DNA from: Amorphoplanes friuliensis DSM 7358
GTDB lineage: Bacteria > Actinomycetota > Actinomycetes > Mycobacteriales > Micromonosporaceae
NCBI RefSeq assembly: GCF_000494755.1
Contig: NC_022657.1
Coordinates: forward strand, 2,704,001-2,768,000
DNA: 64,000 nt
Reading direction: 5' to 3'
A program made the translations under genes and the position numbers. The notes under the pieces were generated by a model, which worked only from the letters and a program-made list of their open reading frames with translations, was not told the origin of the DNA and ran no database searches. Shown here piece after piece: positions 8,932 through 17,365 of the stretch (its first letter is position 1; each line of letters opens with the position of its first letter).

Positions 8932-11489
8932 GCGCGCCCGTTCTGACCGGACCGCGCCTGCTCAGCCCGCCGGGACTGGACCTGATCGGCCAGATCGAGG
9001 CCGACCCGCGGGCCCCGCTGCGCGCTAGCGTCGGCGCCCCCGGCGGTTACGGCAAGACGGCGCTGCTGCGCGAGCTGGACCGGGCCGCCCGTGGCGCCGG
9101 GTTGACCGTGGCGGCGCCCTGGCGACCCGCCAATGAGCCCGACCTGCTGCTCGTCGACGACGCGCACCTGCTCGACGAGGACCGGCTGGACGAGCTGTGC
9201 CGGTACGCCGAGATCCCGGACCTCCGCCTGGTCGTCGCGCACCGCCCCTGGCCGCGGCCGGCCGCCGTGCTGCGCCTGCTCGACATCCTGCGCCGCACGC
9301 ACCCGCCGGTGATCCTGACCCCCCTCACCGAGGACCAGATCAGGGCACGTCTGGCCGACAGCCTGCGGTCCCTGCCGTCGAAGGAGCTGGTCGCCTTCGT
9401 GACGGCGCAGACCCAGGGCATCCCGCGGTTCGTGGAACGGGTGGCGGCCGCCATCAAGCCGGCCCTGACGACTGAGCCGCTGTCGCCGCTGCGCGTCCCG
9501 GCCGCCGCGCTGGCGCCCTTCGCCACCGACATCGATGAGCTCGCGCCGGAGCTGCGTACCCTGCTGCTCGCCGTGGAGGCCGGCGCCGGGCTGTCCTACG
9601 ACCTGATCGCCGCGCTGCTCGGCCAGGACGCGGAACGGGTCGCCGACCTGGTCGAGGCCGGCCGGGCCACCGGGCTGCTGTCGGCCGACGGCACCCTGGT
9701 CCCGCTGGCCCGGCAGGCCATCGCCGCACTCGGGCCGATCGCCCAGCGCATCGACGTACGCCAGCGCCTGGCCGCGTCGCAGCTGGCCCGCGGTGGGCCG
9801 GTGCTGCCGCTGGTACGGCCGCTGATGGGCGACGAACCGGCCGGTCTCGTGCCGGGCGCCGCCGGGAACGACCTGGGACCGGTCTACGAGGCGGCCGGCG
9901 AGGAGGCACTCGGCGACGACCCGGCGCTGGCCGCGCAGCTGTTCGCCGCAGCCGCCGGCGCCGGCCGGACCACCGCGGCGAGACGCGCGCTGGCCACCGC
10001 GCTCTCCGGGGATCTCGACCAGGCCTCCCGGCTGGCCGACCAGGCCCTCGTCGCGGGCACCCCGGACCAGCGGTCCGAGGCGGCCTACGTCGCCGCGGTC
10101 GTCCTGACCCACCGGGGCCAGCCCGACCAGGCCGATGCCCTCTACGACTGGTCCCGGCACGGCGCCGCGCCCGGCTTCGGCGCGGTCGGGCTGATCGCGA
10201 CCGGTCGTCTCGAGGACGCGCGGCGCCGACTGGCGGACGTCGTCACGTCGGATCCGCCGACCTCGTTGAGCGCCACCGCGTCCCTGATGGCCCGCGGCGT
10301 GCGCGACTCGGTGACCGCGTCGCCGACCGCCGCCCTGTCCGCGCTGGTGCGGGCGGCGGCGCTGATCGAGCCGGCCGGCCCGGGCGTCCTGCTGGCCGAC
10401 AGCCCCGCCGCGCTCGGCGCGATCATCGCGGTGCAGGGTGCCGAGCTGGACACCGCCGACACCCTGCTGGCGCGGGCGGTGCGCTCCGGCACCGGTGGCG
10501 CGCTGCTCGCACCCCGGCACAGCCTGCTGCAGGCGTGGATCCTGATGCTGCGCGGCCGGTCGCTGGCGGCTGAGCAGCACGCGCCCGCGGCGGAGAGCGG
10601 AGCGCTGCAGTACGGCCGCGACGTCCTGCTCGGCGCGGCGCTGCGCTCCGGGCTCGCCCGCCGCAACAGTGACCTGGTCGGCCTGCGCGCCACCTGGCCC
10701 GACGCCTGCCAGGCCCTGATCGGCCAGCCGGTCGACCTGTTCGGCCTGCTGCCGCTGGCGGAACTGACCGTGGCGGCGGCCCGGCTCGGTGAGCAGCACC
10801 GGGTGGCGGACCACCTGGCACAGGCCGACCGCCTGCTCGCCGAGCTCGGCGACCCGCCGCTGTGGAGTGCGCCGCTGCACTGGAGCAGGCTGCACGCGGC
10901 GATCCTGGCCGACGACCGCGCGTCGCTGGAGCAGCACGCGGCGGCGCTGGCCCGGCACCGCGACTTCAGCCCGTACGCCGCCGCCACTGCCGCCGCGGCC
11001 GCCGCCTGGCTGGCCGTGCTGTCCGGCCGGATCGACCCCGACACCGTGACCGACGCCGCGCGACGGCTCGGGGCGCTCGGGCTGACCTGGGACGCGACCC
11101 GGCTCGCCGGGCAGGCCGCGATCCGCACGCTGGACCGCAAGGCGATGACCGTGCTGCTCGACTGCGCGCGCACCCTGCAGGCGCCCGCCGAGGTCCGCAG
11201 TGCCCCGGCGACCGGCGGCACCGCCACCCGCTCCCGGGCCACCGCCGGGGGTCAGCACCTGCTCAGCGAGCGGGAGCACGAGGTCGCCGCGCTGGTCCTC
11301 GAAGGGCTGACCTACAAACAGGTGGCGGAGCGCCTCTACCTCTCCGCCAAGACCGTGGAGCATCACATGGCACGAATCCGTCAGCGGCTGGGCTGCGCCG
11401 ACCGTCAGGAATTGCTGGCCCGGCTGCGCGCGATGATCGGTGGCGCGACCGAACCGGCACCTGCAGCCTCGTCCGGGATCCGGCCGTGA
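8928..11489 (+). CDS. Large ATP-binding LuxR-family regulator
   Basis: An 853-residue LAL/MalT-like regulator. It has an N-terminal AAA/NTPase module with Walker A GAPGGYGKT (residues 36-44) and Walker B LLLVDDAH (about 73-80). A long helical, TPR-like middle follows. A C-terminal LuxR helix-turn-helix begins LLSEREHEVAALVLEGLTYK (about residues 775-795). The GTG start overlaps the Hsp70-like gene's stop and the gene's own stop overlaps the next start, so it is translationally coupled on both sides. It is the best candidate to regulate the two divergent operons; no binding site is assigned. Confidence 0.85.
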   Translation: MSAPVLTGPRLLSPPGLDLIGQIEADPRAPLRASVGAPGGYGKTALLRELDRAARGAGLTVAAPWRPANEPDLLLVDDAHLLDEDRLDELCRYAEIPDLRLVVAHRPWPRPAAVLRLLDILRRTHPPVILTPLTEDQIRARLADSLRSLPSKELVAFVTAQTQGIPRFVERVAAAIKPALTTEPLSPLRVPAAALAPFATDIDELAPELRTLLLAVEAGAGLSYDLIAALLGQDAERVADLVEAGRATGLLSADGTLVPLARQAIAALGPIAQRIDVRQRLAASQLARGGPVLPLVRPLMGDEPAGLVPGAAGNDLGPVYEAAGEEALGDDPALAAQLFAAAAGAGRTTAARRALATALSGDLDQASRLADQALVAGTPDQRSEAAYVAAVVLTHRGQPDQADALYDWSRHGAAPGFGAVGLIATGRLEDARRRLADVVTSDPPTSLSATASLMARGVRDSVTASPTAALSALVRAAALIEPAGPGVLLADSPAALGAIIAVQGAELDTADTLLARAVRSGTGGALLAPRHSLLQAWILMLRGRSLAAEQHAPAAESGALQYGRDVLLGAALRSGLARRNSDLVGLRATWPDACQALIGQPVDLFGLLPLAELTVAAARLGEQHRVADHLAQADRLLAELGDPPLWSAPLHWSRLHAAILADDRASLEQHAAALARHRDFSPYAAATAAAAAAWLAVLSGRIDPDTVTDAARRLGALGLTWDATRLAGQAAIRTLDRKAMTVLLDCARTLQAPAEVRSAPATGGTATRSRATAGGQHLLSEREHEVAALVLEGLTYKQVAERLYLSAKTVEHHMARIRQRLGCADRQELLARLRAMIGGATEPAPAASSGIRP

Positions 11490-13123
11490 AGGCCCGCCTC
11501 GGCGTGGCCCTGCTCGTGGTGCTGTGGGCCGCGGCCACCGTGCCCGCCGTCACCACCGCCGTCCGGATCGTGTCCGAGCGGGCCGCGGCCGACCGGATGA
11601 CACCCCTGATCGGCCGGGCAGTTCTGGCCCTGGAGGCCGAACGCCGCCTGTCGGTCGCAGCCCGGCCGGGGCAGAGTGCGCCCCCGGCCGGCTTCGCGGA
11701 CCAGCGATCCCGCACCGACCAGGCCGGTGAGACTCTGCGCGGCGCCGCCGACGGATGGGCGAGCCGGACCAGGGCCACCGACGAGACACGTGCGGCCGAC
11801 GCCCTGGTGCGCCGGATGACCGGCCTGCCGGCCCTGCGCGCGGCGGTCGACGACGGGCAGATGCCCCGACGCACCGCGCTGGACGCGTACACCGCGATCA
11901 TCGGCTCTCCGCTCGGCGACAGCGCGCTCACCCGTACCCGGGAGCTTCTGTCCGAGGAAGATGCCCTGCTCGCCGCTACGGCGGGCGTGGCGCGCGTGAC
12001 CGACGCCGACCGCCTGCGCCTGGCCGAACTTGCCGGAGCCCGCCGCACGCTGCTCGTCACCGCGGCTGTCACCCCACCGGCCGCCGACCGGCTGCGGTCG
12101 ATGGAGGATGCTCTCATTCTCAAGCCCGGCCCGGTGCCGGACGGCTGGTCGGCGGCGTTCAACACGGCCAACACCGCGCTCTGGGACGGGCGGACGGACG
12201 CAGCGCGCGAGGCGCGGGACGAGACGACGCCCTCCGCCGTCGCCGCGATAGCGTGGGCCTGCCTGGTCGGTGCCGTCGGCCTGATCGCCGTGGTCGCCGT
12301 GCTGATGTATCCCCGGCGTTCCACCCGCCGTGTGCCGGCGCCCGCCACCGTGCCGGCGGCAGCCGGTGAACAGGTCGCCGCACCGCAGGCCGGGCCGGGA
12401 CTGGACGCCCTGCTGCGCGACCTGGAACGCCGCAACCAGAGCCTGGTGCACCGGCTGCTGCGCCTGCTCGACGGCCTGGCCCGGCACGAGTCCGACGACG
12501 AGACCCTCGGCGAGCTCTTCCGCGCCGACCACTTCGCCAACCGGATCCGCCGCAACCTCGAGAAAGCCATCATGCTCGCCGGCGACCTGCCCGGCCGCCG
12601 CTGGAACCGCCCGGTCCCACTGGCCGACGTGGTCCGGGCCGCAGCCTCCGAGGTCCCCGAGTTCGAGCGGGTGTCCACCTCCCGGATCGCGCCCGTGCAC
12701 CTGACCGGCGCCGCCGTGACCGGCACCATGCACCTGCTCGCCGAGCTCATCGAGAACGCGACGACCTTCGCACCCGCACAGACCCGGGTACGCGTCACCG
12801 GCGAGCCCGCCCCCGTCGGCTACGAGGTCACCGTCGCCGACGTCGGTCCCGGCATGACAGACGACGACCTTGCCACCGCGTACGCCGTGCTGAGCGACCC
12901 GTCGCCTCGCCCCGGCGGTACGTGGTGGGGCCTGTACGCCACCGGCCGCTTCGCCGAGCGCCTCGGCATCGAGGTGCGGCTGCGCAACGCGCCCGGCGGC
13001 GGCCTGGAAGCCTCGGTGATCATTCCCGCGGCCCTGCTCGTCGACGCCGAGGCCGCGGAGGCCGTACCGGACGATGCGACCGGGGAGATGCCCGCGATCG
13101 CCGGAGGGGTGGGACGGTCATGA
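11486..13123 (+). CDS. Conservon-type membrane sensor kinase (CvnA-like)
   Basis: The 545-residue protein has an N-terminal transmembrane helix (residues about 5-25) and an extracytoplasmic helical domain of about 230 residues resembling nitrate/nitrite-sensing domains. A second transmembrane helix (AIAWACLVGAVGLIAVVAVL) and a HATPase_c module complete it: N box LLAELIENATTFAP, G1 VADVGPGM. A clear H-box histidine is not visible in the dimerisation region, as is usual for CvnA-type kinases. GTGA overlap with the LuxR gene and ATGA overlap with the DUF742 gene. The roadblock (CvnB) and GTPase (CvnD) genes of a complete conservon are absent here. Confidence 0.8.
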   Translation: MKARLGVALLVVLWAAATVPAVTTAVRIVSERAAADRMTPLIGRAVLALEAERRLSVAARPGQSAPPAGFADQRSRTDQAGETLRGAADGWASRTRATDETRAADALVRRMTGLPALRAAVDDGQMPRRTALDAYTAIIGSPLGDSALTRTRELLSEEDALLAATAGVARVTDADRLRLAELAGARRTLLVTAAVTPPAADRLRSMEDALILKPGPVPDGWSAAFNTANTALWDGRTDAAREARDETTPSAVAAIAWACLVGAVGLIAVVAVLMYPRRSTRRVPAPATVPAAAGEQVAAPQAGPGLDALLRDLERRNQSLVHRLLRLLDGLARHESDDETLGELFRADHFANRIRRNLEKAIMLAGDLPGRRWNRPVPLADVVRAAASEVPEFERVSTSRIAPVHLTGAAVTGTMHLLAELIENATTFAPAQTRVRVTGEPAPVGYEVTVADVGPGMTDDDLATAYAVLSDPSPRPGGTWWGLYATGRFAERLGIEVRLRNAPGGGLEASVIIPAALLVDAEAAEAVPDDATGEMPAIAGGVGRS

Positions 13124-13476
13124 CCTGGGAAGAGACCTGGTACGACGAGGACAGCGGCCCGCTGGTGCGCCTCTACGCGCGGGCCGGTAACGGGGCCCCC
13201 ACCGGCGCCCCGGACGACTTCGAGCTCAACGCGCTGATCTCCCGGGGCGCCCACCCGGCGTCCGCGGAGCTGTCGCCGGTCGAGTCGGCGATCGTGCGCC
13301 TGGTCGTCGTTCCCCTGTCGGTGTCCGAGATCGCGGCCGAGGTCGATCTGCCGCTGGGCGAGGTGCGTACGCTTCTGCGCGGCCTGCACGACGGCGGGCT
13401 CATCGAGGTACGCCGCCCCGCCGACTCCATGCCGCACGTCCTTGAGCAACTGCTCACCGGGCTGCGCTCGCTCTGA
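13120..13476 (+). CDS. DUF742 protein (CvnC-like)
   Basis: A 118-residue protein with an acidic N-terminus (WYDEDSGPLVRLYARAG) and a winged-helix-like C-terminus. The C-terminal part reads SAIVRLVVVPLSVSEIAAEV, LPLGEVRTLLRGLHDGGLI, typical of DUF742. In conservons this protein works between the CvnA kinase and the CvnD GTPase; here it overlaps the kinase by four bases, which supports a functional pair. The usual neighbours CvnB and CvnD are missing, so the downstream step is unclear. Confidence 0.85.
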   Translation: MTWEETWYDEDSGPLVRLYARAGNGAPTGAPDDFELNALISRGAHPASAELSPVESAIVRLVVVPLSVSEIAAEVDLPLGEVRTLLRGLHDGGLIEVRRPADSMPHVLEQLLTGLRSL

Positions 13477-13493
13477 GGGACCGGAGACAACCC

Positions 13494-14243
13494 ATGTCAC
13501 GACGTACGTTCTCCGTGGTCGTCCTCGACTCGCTGCTGAGCCTGGCCACCAAGCTCCAGTCCGGACCGATGCCCGAGCCGCGCGTCCGGACCGCCGGCGC
13601 CACCCGCGGCCGGCTGTGGCGCATCCTGATGGTGGCCGGCGTGCTCGCCGCACTGGGCGGGGCCGCGCTGGTGGTCACCGTCCTCATCCGCACGCCCGAA
13701 GGCTCGGCCGGCCGGCCCGAGACGGCGGCGGGCCTGCCCGGTCCGCCGATCCCACCCGCCGGTACGGACGCTGTCGAGCCCTCAGCTGTTCCCACGACCC
13801 GCCCGGTCCCCACCCTGACACTGCCGTCGTCGGTGGCCACCTCCGCGTCGTCGCGGCCGCCCACCACCTCACCCAGCGCCGGCCGCGGATCGTCCACACC
13901 GGAATCGGCCGTCGTGCCGTTGACCGCCCGCTACACCACGTCGTCGGTCACGGCCGGCCTGCTCGGCTACCACCTCGACGTCACCATCACGAACCCGGCC
14001 CCGCGCGCTCACACGGACTGGCGCCTGGTCGTCACCCTGCCCCGCTCGACCCTGTCGGTGTCCGGCGTCTCCGGCGCGACCGCCACCCAGGACGGCGCGG
14101 CGTGGACGTTCACCCCCGACGACACGACGTCCCGCGTAGCCCCGCGCGCCTCCGTCACCGTCAGTTTCAACGTCAACGGCGCCACACTCCTCAACGCGGC
14201 CCCGACCGACTGTCAGATCGACAACACCCCCTGCACCACCTGA
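13494..14243 (+). CDS. Membrane-anchored CBM2-type carbohydrate-binding protein
   Basis: The 249-residue protein has a cytoplasmic N-terminus of about 40 residues and one transmembrane helix (ILMVAGVLAALGGAALVVTV). A Pro/Ser/Thr linker leads to a C-terminal beta domain with the hallmarks of CBM family 2: LDVTITNPAPRAHTDWRLVV, then a SGATATQDGAAWTFTP strand pair, and a Cys pair near the end (DCQIDNTPC). No catalytic domain is present. It is 17 bp after the DUF742 gene and ends the rightward operon. An envelope-facing glycan-binding sensor or tether is a reasonable inference. Confidence 0.75.
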   Translation: MSRRTFSVVVLDSLLSLATKLQSGPMPEPRVRTAGATRGRLWRILMVAGVLAALGGAALVVTVLIRTPEGSAGRPETAAGLPGPPIPPAGTDAVEPSAVPTTRPVPTLTLPSSVATSASSRPPTTSPSAGRGSSTPESAVVPLTARYTTSSVTAGLLGYHLDVTITNPAPRAHTDWRLVVTLPRSTLSVSGVSGATATQDGAAWTFTPDDTTSRVAPRASVTVSFNVNGATLLNAAPTDCQIDNTPCTT

Positions 14244-14244
14244 C

Positions 14245-14263
14245 GTGATGATTGCGTCATTAC
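14245..14263. promoter_or_regulatory. Inverted repeat upstream of the Fic gene
   Basis: GTGATGA and TCATTAC face each other across 5 bp, six of seven bases pairing. The repeat starts two bases after the previous stop and ends one base before the Fic TTG. It could be an operator or a cap on translation; no regulator is assigned. Confidence 0.35.
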
Positions 14264-14264
14264 A

Positions 14265-15413
14265 TTGTCGGATGTGCTGATTCCCACGCCGAGTCTCACC
14301 GCAGCCGACCGGGTGGTCCTGGCCAGCGTTGACGAGATGCGGGACCGTCTTCGTCACCAGGTGCAGGATCGCCCCGGAAAGTCGACCTCGGGATTGCGGA
14401 AGTTCCTGACCGCTGATGCCGTTGCCGCGTCGAACTCGATCGAGGGGTTCCGGGTCAGCACGCAGGATGTCCAGGATCTGATGGACGGCGAGCGGGACGT
14501 CGACGTGTCCGACGAGAACCGTAGGGAAACGCTCGCCTACGAGCTCATGATGACCTATGTGCAGTCGCTGCACGACGTCGCCGACTTCGAATACAGCAAG
14601 GGCCTGCTGAATGCCTTGCATTGGATGTTGCAAGGCCACCGTCACGCCCGGAACAAGCCGGCCGGGCAGTGGCGTGCTGGACCTGTTTATGTGACTGACC
14701 CCCGTGACCCGCTGGTGGCGGCCTACACCGCTCCCGCCGCGTCGGCCGTGCCTGAGCTGATGGCCGAGTTGGTCGCCTGGCTCAACGCCGACAGCGACAC
14801 GCACCCGTTGATCCGTGCCGCCATGGCCCACCTGCACCTGGTGTCCATCCACCCATGGGCGGACGGCAACGGCCGGATGTCGCGATCGCTGCAAACACTT
14901 TTGATTGCCCGAGAAGGTGTCCTCGCCCCGGAGTTCTCGTCGATCGAGGCATGGCTGGGCCGACCCGGCAACACCTGGGAGTACTACCAGGAACTGCAGC
15001 GTCGCGGCGCCACCTACCAACCCGACCAGGATGTCTCTGGCTGGATTCGGTTCAATCTGACGGCGTACCACCAGCAGGCGCAGACGGTCCAACATCGGAT
15101 GGACCGCTCCGCCGCCGTATGGGAGTTGCTCGCCACGTTCGCCGGCAAGTCCGGCCTGGACGAACGAACGATTTCCGCGCTGCACGACGTCGCCGTCGCC
15201 GGCCGGGTTCGCCGTACGCGATATGAGCAGGCGGAGGGCCTGACCCTGCAGCAAGCCCAACGTGACCTGCGAGACCTGGCAACCGCTCGCTTGCTCGTCC
15301 CTGTCGGCCGTACTCGCGCCCGCTACTACACCGAGGGACCGCAATTCCCCGATTCGGTGTTGGAGCTGGCTCGCACACCGTTCTCCCTCGCTTCGCCCTA
15401 TACGGCCAGCTGA
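14265..15413 (+). CDS. Fic family protein with N-terminal inhibitory motif (class II)
   Basis: The 382-residue protein contains the Fic signature HPWADGNGRMSRS (about residues 197-209), with catalytic His and the anion hole, so AMP transfer or another nucleotidyl transfer is expected. About 140 residues earlier, SNSIEG fits the inhibitory [S/T]xxxE[G/N] motif; an internal copy before the Fic core defines class II enzymes held inactive by the Glu. A C-terminal winged-helix-like part (LTLQQAQRDLRDLATARLLV) completes the common Fic/DUF4172-like layout. Start uncertain: TTG 14265 or GTG 14274, neither with a clear ribosome-binding site. Target protein unknown. Confidence 0.85.
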   Translation: MSDVLIPTPSLTAADRVVLASVDEMRDRLRHQVQDRPGKSTSGLRKFLTADAVAASNSIEGFRVSTQDVQDLMDGERDVDVSDENRRETLAYELMMTYVQSLHDVADFEYSKGLLNALHWMLQGHRHARNKPAGQWRAGPVYVTDPRDPLVAAYTAPAASAVPELMAELVAWLNADSDTHPLIRAAMAHLHLVSIHPWADGNGRMSRSLQTLLIAREGVLAPEFSSIEAWLGRPGNTWEYYQELQRRGATYQPDQDVSGWIRFNLTAYHQQAQTVQHRMDRSAAVWELLATFAGKSGLDERTISALHDVAVAGRVRRTRYEQAEGLTLQQAQRDLRDLATARLLVPVGRTRARYYTEGPQFPDSVLELARTPFSLASPYTAS

Positions 15414-15595
15414 CCTCACACGCCTCGCATTGTCCGCGGAGAACCTAATCTCATTGATGAAACAGGGGCCCCCTGCGGCGAGGTGGTCGGAACGGTGGCA
15501 TCGCCTGTACATCGACGATCTCCCGGTGCGCTCCCTTCGTGCGGAGCGAGCATGAACGAGTCTCAGCGTGTCGTAGCCGGGCTGCACCGGGAGCA

Positions 15596-16264
15596 TCAGT
15601 CGGCGCTGAGACTCGGGCTGCCCTCTAGAAGAACGACGAGCGGGAGCACCGCCGCCGCAAGGCCGGCGATCTCCTCGGGTACGAGCCGCCCTTCCATCTG
15701 CACCACCACCTCGCGATCGTGGACACTCCACAACGTCGGCATCTGACCCGCCAGATGTGCGTCGGTCAGGTGCGGGCCGAACCACTGCTGCAGAGTCTCC
15801 GGCTGGCGTGTCGAGATGCGGAACCGTCGGTCGAACTCGTCGTGTCCGAGCTCGGTCTCGGTCGAGCCCAACGTCTTGCGGTCGGCTGGGCTGAGCACGC
15901 CGATCGGTGAGACCCTCCAGACCGTTGTCGTGGGCAGCGCGACACGCAGCTCGGCACAGACGCCGATCCACGGCTCCCACGTGTCGTTCTCGAGGGCGTA
16001 GTACTGACCGACGCTGACACGCCGGCCGTCCACCATCCCGGTGACCAAGTTGCGTACCTTCGGGCGGCCGCCGACACGGCGGGGTAGCCACCGCACCCAG
16101 CCTTCGCGTGGCTTCGGCGTCAGCGTCCAGCCGCTCTGCTCCGCCCAGCCTTCGAGCTCGCGCCGCTGCCGCTGCTGCTTCGACCGCTCGTACAGCACCA
16201 CCAGCACGACAATCAGCAGTACGACGGTCGCCATACCGACGACCGTCAGGGCGCCGTAGCTCAT
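15596..16264 (-). CDS. Membrane-anchored protein of unknown function
   Basis: I do not recognise this 222-residue protein. One N-terminal transmembrane helix (VVGMATVVLLIVVLVVLYER) is followed by a basic segment. A soluble domain then begins with LEGWAEQSGWTLTPKPREGW, a pattern seen in actinobacterial unknowns that recalls DUF3137-like domains. The C-terminus is hydrophobic (LAAAVLPLVVLLEG). ATG 16264 has GAGGAG upstream and is preferred to the longer frame from 16315. It converges on the Fic gene, 182 bp away, with no coding signal between. Confidence 0.65.
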   Translation of the reverse strand: MSYGALTVVGMATVVLLIVVLVVLYERSKQQRQRRELEGWAEQSGWTLTPKPREGWVRWLPRRVGGRPKVRNLVTGMVDGRRVSVGQYYALENDTWEPWIGVCAELRVALPTTTVWRVSPIGVLSPADRKTLGSTETELGHDEFDRRFRISTRQPETLQQWFGPHLTDAHLAGQMPTLWSVHDREVVVQMEGRLVPEEIAGLAAAVLPLVVLLEGSPSLSAD

Positions 16265-16496
16265 GTCTGCTCCTCGGGGTCGGCGCGTATCCGCCGGCGG
16301 AGGCCCCACGGACACCTGGCCTGATCATAGGAAGCACATGGCAACCGGCTGTAGCGCCGGCCCGCCAGGACCCTCGAATGCCCCGGTAGCTGATTTTTCC
16401 GGAACCCGCCGTCGCAGTCGACGAGGCCGATAGTCGAATTTGGTGCTCCAGACGAAACGATGACGGTCGCACGCACGACCGGGTCGCAGGACGCCG

Positions 16497-17156
16497 TCAG
16501 CCGTCTGTCGCGTCAGCGGGTTTAGTTGCAGCGGGCCCGTTTCGCCGTGCGGCGGCCCATGTCCAGAGAGCAAAACCCACGGCCATGGCCAGCATGGTCT
16601 GCACTCCGCGTGGCGAGAAGATGTGGCTGTCGATGAACGACCAGCCGGCGACCAGCAGCACCACGGTTCCGGGAAGCACCCGGAGGCCGTGCCTGCTGCC
16701 CAGCGCGACCGACGCGGCGAGCGTGGCGGCGAGGAAGGCGTACACGCCGACGGCTCCGAGGCGGTCGCCCGCCTCATAGAGCGCCACCACCAGTCGTCGC
16801 AGCTCGGTCGGGTCCCCGGGCTGCCCGGCGACGGTGCCCGCGCCGATCCCTGCCACCGCGTCCAGACCGGTGTAGCCGACGGCGTAGACCGCCGCGCAGA
16901 TCCAGGCGATCATCCGGGCCACCCGGGGAACGCCGGCGCGGGGTCGTTCCCGCAGCAGCACCACGAATCCCAACGCCAGCAGGGGGAAAATGGGCAGTAG
17001 GACGATGTGCAGCCACATCCAGCGGTGGGCCGTCGCGGCGGACAGCCCGGTCGGATGGAGGAGGCCGGCCAATGCCAGCAGCACCGGGCCCAGCGTCACG
17101 AGCACCAGCGTCAGCGCCAGGCCCGGGCGGCGAAGGCCGCGGTTCGCGTCGATCAT
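16497..17156 (-). CDS. Integral membrane protein of unknown function
   Basis: The 219-residue protein has six or so hydrophobic helices, for example LALTLVLVTLGPVLLALAGL, MWLHIVLLPIFPLLALGFVV and ARMIAWICAAVYAVGYTGLD. It ends in a short polar tail. No enzymatic motif is visible. The ATG at 17156 has GGTGA nearby; a GTG at 17186 is possible. It stands alone, with about 230 bp of apparently empty sequence on its 3' side up to the next leftward gene. Confidence 0.65.
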   Translation of the reverse strand: MIDANRGLRRPGLALTLVLVTLGPVLLALAGLLHPTGLSAATAHRWMWLHIVLLPIFPLLALGFVVLLRERPRAGVPRVARMIAWICAAVYAVGYTGLDAVAGIGAGTVAGQPGDPTELRRLVVALYEAGDRLGAVGVYAFLAATLAASVALGSRHGLRVLPGTVVLLVAGWSFIDSHIFSPRGVQTMLAMAVGFALWTWAAARRNGPAATKPADATDG

Positions 17157-17365
17157 GGCTGTCACCGTCTGACCATGGGAAGGCACTCGATCGTCACAGC
17201 GATCGTGGGCTGGTCAAGATCATCCTGAACGGCAGCACCCGCATACGAACCTCCAGACATCCACGTGCCGCCTCGACACGTCTTTCGAGGAAAGGTACGC
17301 GGCGCGCTCAGCGAAGGATGTAGCCGCAATGGTTTCGTAAGATCTTCGCGGCTGCCCGAAGGCGA

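Noticed and set aside
8748..11366. Very long minus-strand open frame opposite the LuxR regulator
   Set aside because: Shadow frame from high GC: low-complexity Arg/Gly/Gln sequence with no domain, while the plus strand has clear Walker and HTH motifs.
13869..16472. Long minus-strand frame over CBM2, Fic and membrane genes
   Set aside because: Contradicted by clear genes on the other strand or in other frames and no recognisable protein pattern.
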